Assembly (NCBI RefSeq): GCF_003473485.1
Contig: NC_053046.1
Coordinates: 9,062,001-9,126,000, forward strand
Length of the DNA stretch: 64,000 nucleotides
Source: Medicago truncatula
Taxonomy: Eukaryota; Streptophyta; Magnoliopsida; Fabales; Fabaceae
Direction: 5' to 3'
Part shown: positions 12,138 through 25,365 of the stretch, one piece after another
How positions within the stretch are numbered: position 1 is the stretch's first letter
Layout: each line of letters opens with the position of its first letter
Position numbers and translations under genes: made by a program
Notes under the pieces: model-generated
What the model was told of the DNA's origin: nothing
Seen by the model: the letters and a program-made list of their open reading frames with translations, nothing else
The model's database searches: none

Positions 12138-12495
12138 CTTATGTCATATTTTATTAAGCTATCACTGTGATTCTCATGTGCAATAGCATATGTTGTGTAA
12201 CATTGAGATGATTATATAAAAAAAAAAATACGAATTCCTTCAAAATATATATATAAAAAAAAAAAAAACAATTAAATTGTAAAATTATTATTTTTTTAGT
12301 CAAACATTGTAAAATATTTAAAAGTATTAAATAAAAATGATCAAACGCAATGTTGATATCGAAAAGGAAAGAACTTATTGAGCATAATAGCTTATAACTT
12401 AATCGCTAATGCTATAAGCTCTTTACATCATAAGCATTTGTGTAAGGTGGTGTATATGCAAACGGGCCAAAATCCCATTTTCTTTGGCGGGAGAC

Positions 12496-14818
12496 ATGGA
12501 AGAAAATGACCGGAACGAAGAATCCGATTCTGATAATACAGCCACTATGACTATGAGTACAATTTCTCAGCACAATTTCAACGACGACTCTGAAACTCTC
12601 ACTATTTCCATTATCGAGGTCCTCAACTTCCACTTCCCAAATTCGCATTTTCTCACGCCGAAATCTCACACTAACAAACACTCTGATTTTCCACACAGAA
12701 TATGAGCGAGGATTACGGCTTATACGTCTGGCCTTCTGCTGTAATTCTCGGCGAGTATATTTGGCAAGAAAAGCACCGATTCTCAGGAGCTAACGTTGTT
12801 GAGGTGTGTGTGTGTGTGTTTTTTTTTTTTGTTTGAAATTTGTGATTATTTGAAGTTTATTGTTCATGCTTTGTATTTGTTTTCATATGTCGCTGTAGCT
12901 TGGTGCTGGAACTTGCTTACCTGGTTTGGTTGCGGCAAAAGTTGGTGCCAATGTCACTCTTACTGATGACTCCACCAGATTAGAGGTTTTCTTCTTGTTT
13001 ATTTAGTTAGATAATTTTGAAATTAGGAAGTGTTTGGAAAGTCTTGGAGGTTAATTTAGTTTGTATAATCATCGGTATTTAAGATTTAAAGGATATGGAA
13101 CATAGGTGTAAATTAGTTTTGCACCGAATAGAAATTATGTTCTCGTAGCTACATTTTAAAAGTGGTGATATGATATGACAAAATAGCAGACTCATATTGG
13201 ATATCAGACGTGTAAAACTACTTAACTACACTGGCAGGCAGTGTATGCTCATTAAACTCGTGTTCTTGTCTTTCGATAAATTTATAAAATCACATATTCG
13301 ACATGTCCATAAGCTTTAGTAAGGGTTTAATCAAGGTGTATGTTTACCAAACATGTACCGAGTGTAGCTCTGAATCCAACTGTTTTCTGGGATTGTCAAT
13401 GTGACACAATGGTTTCAAAGGATTTAAAGGACATGCAGTGTCGGTGTAACTATAAATTAGTTTTACACTGGTGTCCAGTGAAAATTCATTATTTTACCAC
13501 ATTACTCTATTCTTGTAACTACATTTTAAAAGTGGTGATGTGTGTGGCAATATAGAGCTATGAAACACCAACACAGACATTAGACACGGCACTGACACGT
13601 TGACACCAATAGTAATTTGAAAAAATGGCATAATAGAATGTATCATATGTGTCGGTGTCGAACACAGACACTTGTTGGACACCGAAAACCCCCTTTAATC
13701 AGAAATTTCGGTGATACGCAGATATAGAGGGTTCGTATTGAATGTCAGATAAAACTACTTTACACCGTGAGCCCATTAACTCTAGTACTTATCTTTCGAA
13801 AAATTTTGTTTATAAAATCTCATGTTTGGTATGTCCATAAGCTTTAATAAGAGTTTAATTAAGGTGTGTATGTTTACCAAAGGTGTACTAAGTGTTGCTT
13901 TGAATCCAACTGTTTTCTGGGTGTGTCAATATGACACAATGTTCTTCTATTTTCGTTAGTAGTATTTATCATTTGATTATCTAATGAGTAGATTCTGAAA
14001 ATTGTAGATCTTTTAAATGACTGCTGCTTGTTCTGGACTTGCAGGTGCTTGATAACATGAGAAGAGTTTGCGACTTGAATAAACTTGAGTGCAATGTAAG
14101 TAATGAAGCCTGTTGAAAAAATTTGCCTTTTCATTTTAATATTAGAATTAGATTAGCACTGTGTCTATATATCATGGATTTTCTGAAAAGTGATTATTAA
14201 ACAATGATTGATGTTGAAGTTTTTATCTGTATCATGCTTGTTTGTGTTGTCTGAATGTATTGGCTTCTATTTGAAGGTGCTAGGACTGACATGGGGAGTT
14301 TGGGATTCGTCCATATTTGATTTACGACCTACAATTATTCTAGGCGCTGACGTGTTGTATGACTCAAATGGTGAGAGAAGGATCTGTTTCAGGTCTTTGT
14401 ACCTTCCTTTTTGGATTTGATGTACTAAATCATTCTTTCTTTTATATTATTTAGCTTTTGATGACCTCTTTGCCACTGTGACATTCCTGCTCCAAAATTC
14501 ACCTGGATCAATTTTTATAACTTCATACCATAATAGAAGGTACTTTTCATTCTCAGTGATGCTCAAAACTTGTGAAACAACTTTGTCTTTACTTTTCATT
14601 CTGCATCTTATATTTTTTTTTTTTTAATATTTTCTTAACTTAGCCATGTAACCTTTTGCAGTGGGCATCACCTTATCGAGTTCTTGATGCGAAAATGGGG
14701 GTTGAAGTGTCTCAAGCTTCTTGATGGATTTTCTATCCTACCATCCTTCAAGGCTTCTCAGCTAAGTGGTAACATTCAATTGGTGGAGATAGCTCTAACA
14801 TCGAAAGATAATGCTTGA
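12496..14818 (+). CDS. METTL23-like SAM-dependent methyltransferase
   Basis: Seven coding exons: 12496-12618, 12699-12803, 12899-12985, 14045-14095, 14277-14370, 14455-14539, 14662-14818, all with GT-AG borders and matching phases; 233 aa. The protein is a small Rossmann-fold methyltransferase of the METTL23/lysine-methyltransferase-like group (family 16). SAM-binding motif I is LGAGTCLPG (residues 77-85), the acidic loop is LTDD (97-100), and the post-motif GADVLY (145-150) follows LTWGVWD. Length and exon pattern suit an intact family member. Plant copies have no well-defined substrate; animal METTL23 acts on protein arginine. The start is the first ATG of an acidic N-terminal leader and is less certain than the core; the ATG at 12702 in exon 2 could also serve. 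Intron 3 (1.06 kb) contains an imperfect internal duplication. Confidence 0.92.
12986..14044 (+). repeat. Imperfect duplication in intron 3 of the methyltransferase gene
   Basis: The block acattttaaaagtggtgat occurs near 13150 and 13522, and the block gtccataagcttta...ccaactgttttctgg occurs near 13304-13395 and 13831-13920. The spacing differs (372 versus 527 bp) because the second copy carries an extra segment of roughly 155 bp (about 13563-13720), rich in GTGTCGGTGTC and its complement. It is diverged and non-coding. Confidence 0.75.
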
Positions 14819-15748
14819 GGTACCTCCAAGTTTTATGATAAAATTTAGGAGTGTCTGTATTTTTAGGCGATGTTGCTGCTATTTATGTTTTTTTGTTGTT
14901 GTTTATCAAGCAATAGAATAGGACTTGATTGTCTTAAAAGAATACCTCCTAAAATGGATATCGTACTTCCATGCTATACATACATTTGATGAAGAAAAAA
15001 CATACCTAATTCCTTTTTATTTCATCGTTGCTTGATGTTAAAACATGGTAGCAACTACCAAGCAGCAAACTTTTTGGATGGGGCGGTTTGGCACGCATTA
15101 AGGAGTTTTCTAGCATTATGTATTTCAACTGCTTTAAAAATTATATTTGGGCTTGATTTGATTTGCTCTTTGGAATCACCAGGTATTTTATTATACAGTA
15201 ACTGAAAAGATGTTTACAATGTTGATATTTGCTGTGCTATCAAATGGTCATGCTTAAAACCCTTACGACGTTTTTGAATTGTTTTCAAATGTTGAGTTTT
15301 GCATTGTTTTTTTAATGGATTTTTTTTTTTTTAATGGAGTTGAGTTTTGCATTGTTAACTGTTATCTCAAATCATGGCCTATGGTAGCAAACATTTGTTG
15401 GCCATGTTCTTGAAAAGACCGATATCTTACTTTTTCCCATGAAAAATCGAAAATCACCACTTTGAGAAGCAGGGCTCGTGGGCTGAACGAAACCTTTTTT
15501 GACTTGTTACTTGAGAGTTAAGACTACTTATAACTATATTTCTAAATTGATTTGCCAAGACAAGTTTGAATTTTTATAACACTGATATAAGAATACATAT
15601 CTCTGCTTCTTAAAAAGCAAAAAAAGAATACATATCTCTATAAATGAAAACACACAATTTTATTACCATCTTCAAAATGTGATTCACCACTTTTCACACA
15701 ATAATTTGTCTGAAATATCATAATTAACTTCAACTAAATTAAGGCTTT
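14819..15748. other. Convergent 3' intergenic region
   Basis: This lies between the 3' ends of the methyltransferase (+) and peroxidase (-) genes. It is AT-rich; no gene or clear element was seen. Confidence 0.5.
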
Positions 15749-17075
15749 TTAATTGATCTTTCTGCAGTCCTTCCTAACTTCTTGCCCACCATTGATACTA
15801 CTCATTTTTATCATGGACTTGGCAAAAGCATCAAAGAAAGCCTTTTGTGAGGCGGCAAACTTAGAAACCAATTGCTTGGTCTTTGGGCTGTCAAGCAAAG
15901 CCTGATCAGAAGAAAACAAGCCTTTTTGTTGGAGGATCAACTTGTAATATGTATTATCGAAATTTGTTGCAGAAGGGTCCATAGTGGTGCCAGCATTTTT
16001 GGCCTTATTTTTCAACGGACAAATTGATTTTAGTTTTGCTGCAAATGATTGATGTAACGAAGGGTCCACGTCATGTGTAGCATTAAAGTTTTGGATTCTG
16101 TTCTGGAAAGATGAGCAGTGAGAGAAGCCTAAGGTATGCCCTCCTACATATGGGTCAAAACATGTTACTTCAAACTCCATTAAGATATAAATGAAAGCAT
16201 GAAAAATGGTGAAGTTTTGATGTTTTTTAACTTTAGGAATAGCTTACCTGACAGAGCTACCAAGTCTTCCACAGACAATGCTCTTTGTGAGAAGCTTTGC
16301 TGCAGCTGTGATATGTTGAATGTTGGTGCTGGTAATTGTCTTGTTTCACTGGCCTTAGATGTTCTTCCATCTTTTCTTCCTTTTGGAACATTCCATTTAG
16401 GTCCTCCAGACTGTAGAATATACATAGATGTACCATCAGTTATCAGTTGAAACTTACAAATACAAGTTTCCATATCTACATGTTTCAATTCTAAAGTAAA
16501 CAGCATAACAGAGTCTCAATGAAAGAGAGCTTTGGTTCTTGGCTTTGTTTTATTACCAGATAAACTGCGTCCCTTGCTGCGAGAGCAAGAATATCAGCAC
16601 AAGAAACTACACCAGGGCATTTAGCTTCTAATGCTTTCTTTGCTTCATCAATGACATAGAATGCATGCAATGAAATGTTTGGCGGTCCATCCTTTTCTGC
16701 TTTGTTTTTTCCTTTTGAATTTAGCAGCACAGATGCATCACACCCCTTCAAAAGTATAGGAAAAAACGACACATGCAAATGAAAAATCAAATTTATAGAT
16801 GGTGTGCGGGAAAAGGAAACAGAAAAGGAAAAAAACAATGTCAAGAAGAAAGGAGTTCAATATAGCAATACTCGAACGAAGCAATCATGGAAGTGCATTC
16901 GGAGAAGTGCTGCTGGAACAGTTTTGTCCCTAGCAGTAGCATCCGTCACAGTCTTCAAAACTATATACTCCAGATCATGGCATGATTTTTCATAGTAGTT
17001 TAAGCTGAGTGATTTTCCTGTAGAAACCACTGAAAAAATGATAATCAAATTCAAGAATGTAACCATGACAGCCAT
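15749..17075 (-). CDS. Class III peroxidase, PER64-like, secreted
   Basis: Four exons on the minus strand: 17075-16872, 16745-16557, 16410-16248, 16143-15749; 316 aa, the usual length and the classic three-intron layout. A signal peptide covers about residues 1-22. Catalytic Arg59 and distal His63 sit in LLRMHFHDCF; proximal haem His188 is in LSGGHTLGF. All eight conserved cysteines are present (32, 65, 70, 111, 117, 194, 226, 312). The SGGPKW, PAPTFNISQL and SSFQNR stretches closely resemble Arabidopsis PER64, which acts in lignin polymerisation of the Casparian strip. By homology the enzyme oxidises phenolics with hydrogen peroxide in the cell wall; the precise tissue role is inference. The start is the first ATG before the signal peptide. 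No defects seen. Confidence 0.95.
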
Positions 17076-18186
17076 GTCAATTAAGAGTACTTTGATTATT
17101 TTTTAGCTGTTGCTATCTGTGGAAATCAAAGATGAGTTCAATGGGTTTTTAAAGGGGTAAAAGCTTAATTATTAGATGAGATAATGTGGCCCTAGAAGAC
17201 TAGTTCGTTAACTAGTATTGTCAAAGAAGTAGTAATGTTTAAGCATTCTCATCACAAACAGACAATTCACTTTATGCTCCAAACTAAGGAAGGTTCAATT
17301 GTTCTGGTGTAAAATGTTACTATTTTTTTTTTAAGCGAGGTGGAATTTGACGGCGTAGAGTTTTTACACTCATTCAGAATAAATTAATTAGATTAGATTA
17401 GATGATACTCTAACTGAATCTAATGTTTTAGTAAAACAACAACTAAATCTAGTGTTAAGCTATGATTGCATGGTCTTCATGAGTACAATAAGAAAAGGTC
17501 ATTCCCCATGATATATTATTATTAGGATTCTTTGATTATTACAGATATTTTTGGCAGTGTCCTAGTGTGAGGAGTGAATTGTTTTAGTTTACTGTAAGTT
17601 TTTATTTTTATTTTTAAAGTTTGGTGATAACATTTAGTTTTGACCGAAATTGAGGTTAGTGGCCACGTTCTATTTATTCTACTTTTTACATGGTGCAGGA
17701 AAGTATTATTGTTATTTAACTTTAGTTTTTCCAAAGCTTATATTTATTATTTAAATTTTTGCAAACATTTTGAATGGAGTGGGAGGGGAATGCTTTGAGA
17801 GAAGAGGAGGAGAGAAAAAGAGAGGAAAATATTCCACCTTATTTGAGAGTGTTTTTTTGTGTAGAGAATGAAAAAAATGTTAATGATTAATATATTTTTA
17901 AGTTTAAGAGTATGATAAATGAAAGCAATCAGGCTCTCTAAAACCTTAAAAATTTTTACTCTAGTGCATTTTTTTCGAGTTCCAACATATTAAAGAAATT
18001 TTGTATTACAAAGAAAAATTAACCTCCTATTGACGAGACTACTGTTAATTTTTTTTTTCCTTCTCTCCTTCATTTTTCACAAAGTCGTTCCCCTCATTGT
18101 TGAGAGATGGGAAAAGAGCACCCTACTATTTAACCAAATCAAGCAATATATTATGCATATACTCATTGCTTTTACTAGATACCACC
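17076..18186. other. Peroxidase upstream region, nothing further recognised
   Basis: The minus-strand promoter of the peroxidase must lie here (roughly 17076-17400), but no clear TATA box stands out. The rest is AT-rich with a purine-rich patch (17770-17850). Confidence 0.4.
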
Positions 18187-18377
18187 CTCTCCGTTTCAAA
18201 ATGATTTTGTTTAAGGTTTTTAAACTAACCTTATTTAATGTTTTGGAAGTATTGTATACTCAATTAATTAAAATATATTTTGAAGTAAAATAATAATTCT
18301 ATCTTAAAAAATATAAGTGACATTTATTTTAAAACAATTTTTTTTTGTTAAAGCGATACTTATTTAAACGGAGGGAG
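18187..18377. mobile_element. Stowaway MITE, degraded
   Basis: The left end reads CTCTCCGTTTCAAAATGA and the right end is AAACGGAGGGAG followed by TA. Inner parts of the two arms match loosely. Non-coding. Confidence 0.7.
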
Positions 18378-19586
18378 TAGCAAAGAATAACGCTCCTCAA
18401 ATATGTAGGAGGAATGTATGAGGTGGTTAAGACCGAGCCATCGTAATTTTGTTTTGTTGCTGCCATTGCTTGCAGTCCAAGTCTTTTTATCATGTTATAT
18501 CAAAGCTTTAATTATTGCAGTTGTTTGTTTTTCTGTTGATGTAGGTTTCTAGTTAAAAGGAATCTAATTATTGAAATCCTACTTTATGTCTGAACAGTTT
18601 GGTGATTTCACAAAATGTATACCATAATGAAATTTTCTTCTTCGTTTTAGATGAAAAGTAGCTATCGAGTCGGTGCTGTTATTTGCAATCATGTGCTTTT
18701 TAGGACCATTGGGTACTGTTGGTTGACTTGTGAATTGAAAATGCAAACAGGTTAGTTGATTGTGTTTCTGAATATGGTCGATTAAGATCAGAGAGATGAT
18801 TATTGGACATCAAAATTTTGATTCAAATATGATTATTCTTTTAAATCTTATGTAATTTTTTTTATGTGTATAATTTAACAGAGGTAAACACATCCATATA
18901 CTCTATCATGTTCAAGAGTTTGCAAGGAAAGTTATTTTGAGTTGGGTGAATGTTCGTGTCAATTAAAATTAACTTTTTGTGTTACGATGAAGGTGATGAA
19001 GTTTGAACTTAGGATTCGTGTAGGCTATTCAAATTAAATTTAAGTTATTTGATTTAATTTGATTTATTTTTTTAAAATAAAAAAATAGTTCACTGAGCCA
19101 CAACAAACACAAATTTGCATTTGAAAACTGACAAATAAAAAATAAACCATTAATTTGGTTCCTTAACTAACACTCCCCAATTTAGTTTTTGAATTATATA
19201 AATATAATATATAGTTTCTAAACTATCTTCAATCCATCAACTTAGTCCCTATATCATTATTGCTCTCTTATTTTGAAAGCCGACGAGTAATATTTCTATA
19301 GTCTTAGGGTTCAAATTGGTGAGAGATTATAGTTTAGAGATCAAATTGATGGTTTTTTCAACAAATAAATTATGTGATCTAAATATAATAGAGATCATAA
19401 GAATCCAAAGACAAATTATGTGGTATAAAACTATGCTGATGTGCTTTTACATTATTTACAACCCTATCAAATCAAAATGCTATCAAGACTCCAGGAAAAA
19501 AAAAGGTATAGAAATAATGCTTCTCTCTCGTGTATTCTGAAAAAAAAAATTACTAATCTAAATAATACAGCACTTGACAGCTAAAT
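18378..19586. other. Intergenic, no gene recognised
   Basis: AT-rich sequence downstream of the protease gene. No protein family is recognisable in the short open frames. Confidence 0.45.
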
Positions 19587-22500
19587 CTATGCTAAAAAAA
19601 TTGCTAAAAGCAGGATAATTGCCACTGTAAATGCTAATGCAGGTTCTTTCTTAAATGAGTGACTAGATGGAAGCCTTTGAGGACCATTTGAAGGGTTAGA
19701 TTGTATTTCAGGATTCACCGCCATAGCAGGAGACACGGCTGGGGCGTGCGATCGGTTAACAGGTAAACTCGAGAGTTCATCATCATAACCTGATAATAAC
19801 ATAACATAATTTCTCATTAATAACTAATGGAAAGTTAAAGGAAGATATATATTTTGAAATACAAAGGGTATGAATTGTACTCACAGTTAGATTCCTTCCA
19901 ACCCAGAGTCATGTTCTCGCGATCAAAGACTATCCGGTAACCAGTCATGAAGTTTTCTGCATGAAAATAAATATAATAATCAATGCTGCAATTACGACAC
20001 TCTTCATCACAAAATCAAACACATACTTATTAAAAGCTTCAATTCAATTAAAATACTTACGTCCAATGATATTCACATTGTTGCTTTTCAAAACAGCCAA
20101 ACAAAGAACACCATTGTTACCCTGGAATGAATACCATAAGAATCATTTATAAGGTTAAGAGAAACGAAAAACATTAGTTATCAATTTCATGAACTAAAAA
20201 GTTATATTTCATGCTCTCACCCCGCCACTTGTTATTATCGGGTCCATGACAAAATAATTGTCTCCACCTTTCATCGTCAAGTTAATATTGGGAACTTCAA
20301 TCGTCTGGTTTGTTCTGCAAACAAAGTTGAAATCTTAACAAATTTGCAGCTGATACACTTTACAGATGGTAGAATAAGAAAAGATGATTACACTGAGTGT
20401 ATGATACACTTTACATAGTGATTGTAGCTAAACTAACAAATCTTAACTAATGTGCAACTAATACTATCCAACTTGTAACTAACTTAACAAACTTCAATTA
20501 TACCGAAAATATCTCCAACTACATCCAACAATCAGTGCTTGGTGTGATTAATTTGAAATTAAAAAGAAAAGAAATCTTTCAAGCTATAAACTATAATCAC
20601 CTTAAGTCATAGCAGTACTCAAAGGGAAGATCATCAGAATTAGAAAATGAATGCCTTTGTAGCTTAATTTTTGAATCAAACTGCAAAAACAATGGAATAA
20701 TTAATTAATAAGAACTCAAGTGGAATGAAATGAAATTCCAGTTACCTATTTAAAAAAGTTATAATAATTAATTAAGAATACTGATACTTACACTTTGAGT
20801 AATTTGCTTATAAGCCGGGTTGTTTAGGTATGTAAATGAGGTGCCAGTGTCGAATATTGCATTGAACTCCAGATCAGCGGAATTTCCTCCCACAATAATT
20901 TGGGTGACAGTGATGTTGTAAGTTGAACTGCAAAAAAAATGATAATGTTAAAAGTTAAAACTTCAAATACACAGTGCTTCTGATATAAACCTTTCAGAAA
21001 AATAGTTTAAAGATAGACCTTTGAGGTTAATTTGGTATAGCAGGTTAATCAATTTTTTTTACTTCAGAAACCTTAATGTTAACCAAGCTGCTAAAAACAT
21101 AAATGAAGTCTAAGAAATATAAATATACAATAACCACTTACTGCGACGGCCTAATGTTGAATGGTGTTTTTCCTTGGTCCAAGCTACTATTATTATCCCC
21201 AAATGTGATTCTTCCAAGGCCATCAGCAGCAAAACACATTGAAAAAGAATTTGAAGTTAGCCCTTGTTTGGCTAAGATACTTGGAACAGATACATCACTC
21301 ATTCCTAGTCCAAACAGACCATTTGGAGCTGCCCCATCCAGAAAAGCCCCTGTTTGAACTTGTCCACAACTGCAACGCATTCAATGACAAACACAGATGT
21401 TAAAATTGCCAACAAAAAAAAGCAAGTCCAGAAAAATATTGTATAGTTAAACTGGTGATGGAATTTTAGAGAACAAATACGACACTCCTCTATAATTTCG
21501 TTACAAAATCCAGTGAGGAATAAGTGATAATAAATTTCATTTTTTCTGTTTCTAATTTAAGTGCTTAATTTTAATTTTCCTACAGTATAATGCAAGATAA
21601 ACAACAATACATTCTGAAAATATTTATATATGTATGCATGTATATTCAATACATTTAATCCTTTACCAAAAATAATGTTCAATATATAACTGAGTAAGAT
21701 GTTAAAAATTTACCCAAAAGTAATTAGTGGGTTAGCATGTTGAGTTTGATCATCATTATCTGTAATTAGGTGCAACACATCCTCTACCAAGAAACCAGTA
21801 GTTGAAGTATTTTCTGATAGATATTCAACTTGATATGGACAAGTGCCACCAGATGATGAAGAGCACTGTGTCTTCTGCTCACATAAGCTGCTATTGCAGG
21901 CCACATTTTTGCTAGTGGATGATTCTTTGTTATCATAGATATTAAAAGCAATTTTCTGTTAAGTAATACAGAAAGTGTCATTAAATTCAAATAGTAGAGA
22001 TGATATAACAGCAGTAGTGGAAGATTTAACTATAGTATAGTTTTGATACATATATAGTAAGATTTTGATAAATGCAATTTAGTATACCTGTCCTGTTGAT
22101 AGCTGTATACCATGGACACATTTGGTACAATTGCAAGGGAGCCAGAATAAGTCACTCCCAGTATCTAATGCAACAAGATATGATGAAGCTGGTGTCCCAA
22201 CAGAAACATTTGCAAAATGCAAACTGAAATACAAACCAAGAGAAGAAAATAAGCAATGAATAATCACTCTACATATATATACACTATTATCATCCACATC
22301 AAGAATGCATAACAAAAAGGCAAAACCCATCAAGTATTTTTAGATTCATATTGAATTTAGAAAAACAAAAGATACATGACACACATATGATTTTCCATAA
22401 CCCAAAAAATGAAAAGAATAATCAAGGGAGCTGTCTAATATGTACCTCCCATTAAACTAATGGATTTTGAGTCAAAGAAAAAACACTAAATTAGAATTTT

Positions 22501-25365
22501 AAACTAATAAAAAAGGGAAAAAAATGTAATATTTCAGTAATCTTACTAAAAAACAGTAAGATTTTTTTGAACAAGCCAAAATGGAATTAATAACCATAAG
22601 TGATTCATCTCGCACAAAGTGTGCAAAAGAGAATCACTTAAAAAAGATACAATATCAGTTCATCGGTGCCACAATACCCGACACCATGATTACTAAACCA
22701 AAACAAAGAAGATTACATGTAAATACCCATACAAGACATAGGGTGTTGCCACCAGTCATGGTAACTGAAAGCAAACGAATGCAACCTAGCTTTAAGCCAC
22801 TGGAATGAGAGTAATTTCACTTTGTCAGATATCATCCTAATTGATGTAGCCTTCTGATTGAAAGGTCCATATTAAATATATTTTTTCGATAGACAAAATG
22901 ACAATAGCCACCTAAAATTCACACATAAATGAATGAATTACTACTCCGTCCCTAATTATAAGACCATTTTAAAAAAAAAAAAATTGTCCCTTTTTATAAG
23001 ACCCCTTTTCTATTTCCAACTACATTAATTATTTCTTTACATACATGTCCCTATTTATTATACATCTTTTTCTTCAATCAACAATAAATAGAATGTTGAA
23101 AACATAAGCCAACCCTCTTTCTTAAAGGATAAAATTGTAAAAACAATAGTAATTACAAACATATTTAATACAAATATCCACTATTTTAATTCCCGTTATT
23201 TTTTCAAAAGGGCCTTATAATTAGGGACGGAGATAGTACTAAATAACAATTGTCATTGAAAATCATACACACAAATGGAGGAGTTGGGTTCGAACCCCAT
23301 CCAAGTGTTCAAACATAGCAATTTCAGCATTTTTGCTGATTGAGCTAAGACTTACACACAATTTTTTATTTTGTACAAATTTCGGAGACTATAGATACCA
23401 ATTTTTTTTGTTGACAGAAGAAAAAATTACCAATTTAATCTCTTAAATTTAGGCAATATACAATGAAAATGATATTTGTACAACCATTTTATGACAACTT
23501 TATCTTTTTATTGTTTTGGCTTTCGTGTCAATACATATTTTTTCTTTGTAAATCTAAGGTTGTCCATAAGTTGCCAACAAAATGGTTGTTAATATAACAC
23601 AACTCTTATACTACATCCGTTTCAAAATGAATGTTGTTTAAGGTTTAAACATATATTAAGAAATACATTAATTAAAAGAAAGATAATTTTATTTTACCGA
23701 ATTATCATAATCAACTATTGATTTTGTTTTGAGTTTTTCTACTTGCACCCTAGTTAATCATGGTTGCACCCCAAAATGACAAGATTACCCTTTCATAAAA
23801 TTTGATTTTCAAAAAGCCTATTCCTTCTTTTTTGGTTACACCCCAAAACCCTTCTTCCAAAACCATAATTCTCCAATTGATCGATTGTGTTCTGCGAAGA
23901 TTTTCAAAACCATACTTTCTCACGTCCATTCATGATTTCAAAGAAAATTCGAAGCAAATCAGGTTAGCAAGTGTTGTTCTTCAATCGATTGTGTTTTTCT
24001 TGTTATGGGTTCTCAGTTCTGATTTTGTGTTTTCCTTGTTCTGCGATTTTGTAAACTCAGTTTAAGTAGGTTCATGTAAACTCAGTTTAAGTAGGTTCAT
24101 GTTAACTCAATTTAAGTAGGTTCATGTAAACTCAGTTTAAGTAGGTTCATGTAAACTAAGTTTACATGAACCTACTTAAACTGAATTTAAGTTAACCTTG
24201 CCAATGTAAATTAAAACCGTAATCGTACAGTGCATCATTGCAGTTGAAGGAAAAAAATTGAAACTAGCAAATAGAAGAAGAAATTCACTTACTTATATCC
24301 AATTGAGTATAGATGAAAAATATTTTGATTCACTCTTTAATTTTCATGGAGATTGATATTGAACATCAAATTATTTGATCGATCGCTTTGTGGGGTAAAA
24401 GAGGGTGAAACTCACTGACAATGAATAAAATTAGGGTTCTAAGAAAATTTATATAAAAGGGCAATTTTTGTATTATAAAAAAATTTAAGAAAATTTGGGT
24501 GTAACCAGAAAAACATGGGGTGTAAATAGAAAATATTAATTGAATGCTACAAATGAAAAGAAAATTTTATTATTGCATTGAAAACTGAAAGTAACATTCA
24601 TTTTGAAACAATTTTTCTTGACTAAAACGACATTTATTTTGAAATGGAGGGAGTACAATTTAGTGTGTATATGAATGAAATAAATAAAATTTTAAAATAA
24701 TTATTTTGACAAAATAATCTTCAATCAAATTAGTCCTTTTAAATAAATTTATTCAATTCCAAAAATTATCTAAAATGGAAAAGAAATAATGTAATTAAAG
24801 GCTAAAGATTTGGTCTCTAGATCACATAAAGAATTCAGATACTCTCTCTCTCTCCCCCAATCTTTTTCTTTCTAAAAAGAAGTATCCCATGTGATTCTAT
24901 GAACTTTATTCATGTAACAAACACAAACATATGTGGTTGCTATGTCAAAAGAACATCATAAAATATATGAACCAGAAAAAAGATGAAATTAAAATATAAC
25001 AAAAAATTAAATAGTGGTTGAAAAAACACTTACTATCCAAACAAACTAATCTGGTAGGTGGTGTTATCTGGAGAAAACGTAAGAAGCTTCTGATCAACAT
25101 CACCACCGTCAGCAAGACGCCGACCCCGAAAAACACGGTCTCTGTGGGCCATAGCAACATAGTATTCACGACTTCCCTTGTCAGGAATGTTGTCAATACC
25201 CAAAATACCCTTCACCGGATCAGAAAACCGATGGTGGATATCAAAACCGAATGAACTAGAACCATAGCACCTTTGTGATTGTGAAACTAAAAATAGTATT
25301 AACGTTAATAACAGTGAAACATACAGAGAATTATGGGTTTGGTAGGAGATAGAAAGAATAGCCAT
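19587..25365 (-). CDS. A1-family aspartyl protease, APF1-like, probably GPI-anchored
   Basis: Ten exons on the minus strand: 25365-25034, 22223-22088, 21955-21714, 21369-21142, 20927-20792, 20680-20601, 20314-20221, 20121-20061, 19956-19885, 19789-19587. All borders are GT-AG, phases join, and the product is 527 aa. It has a signal peptide or N-terminal hydrophobic stretch (about residues 12-30), a short propeptide, catalytic Asp131 in LDTGSD, the cysteine-rich plant insertion (LPCNCTKC onwards), and catalytic Asp339 in FDTGTS. The C-terminus is a Ser/Pro-rich spacer followed by a hydrophobic tail (about the last 16 residues), which fits a GPI-anchor signal. Plant members of this pepsin-like group act at the cell surface or in the secretory path; substrates are mostly unknown. 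Intron 1 (2.8 kb) is swollen by nested transposons; the other introns are short. No defects seen. Confidence 0.93.
22878..23345 (-). mobile_element. tRNA-derived SINE split by a Stowaway MITE
   Basis: The SINE tail (22878-22943, gatagacaaaatgac) and the SINE head with box B (23239-23345, GGGTTCGAACCCC) belong to the same family as the copy at 11991-12137, but 293 bp of another element separate them. The head is more diverged than the other copies. It lies in intron 1 of the aspartyl protease gene, in the same orientation as the gene. Confidence 0.8.
22944..23236. mobile_element. Stowaway MITE nested in a SINE
   Basis: The terminal repeats are CTCCGTCCCTAATTATAAG on the left and its complement on the right, each next to TA (22942-22943 and 23237-23238). 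It interrupts the SINE above and is therefore the younger insertion. Confidence 0.85.
23611..24653. mobile_element. Stowaway MITE interrupted by another element
   Basis: The left end reads CATCCGTTTCAAAATGA after TA (23609-23610) and the right end ATTTTGAAATGGAGGGAG before TA (24654-24655). The middle (23734-24533) is a different element, so the original MITE was about 240 bp. Confidence 0.75.
23734..24533. mobile_element. About 800-bp TIR element with internal minisatellite
   Basis: The ends match as imperfect inverted repeats: ttttctacttgcaccc with gttgcaccccaaa on the left, and the complement of gggtgtaacc with ggggtgtaaatagaaaa on the right. Inside is a 25-bp unit (gtaaactcagtttaagtaggttcat) repeated about four times from 24051, then inverted, giving a cruciform-capable palindrome with 26-bp perfect arms (24132-24157 and 24159-24184). 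The superfamily is unclear and no transposase is visible. The frame at 23802-24065 has no known similarity. Confidence 0.65.

Noticed and set aside
23802..24065. Open frame of 87 codons on the plus strand
   Set aside because: It lies within a transposable element in an intron of a minus-strand gene and has no recognisable similarity.
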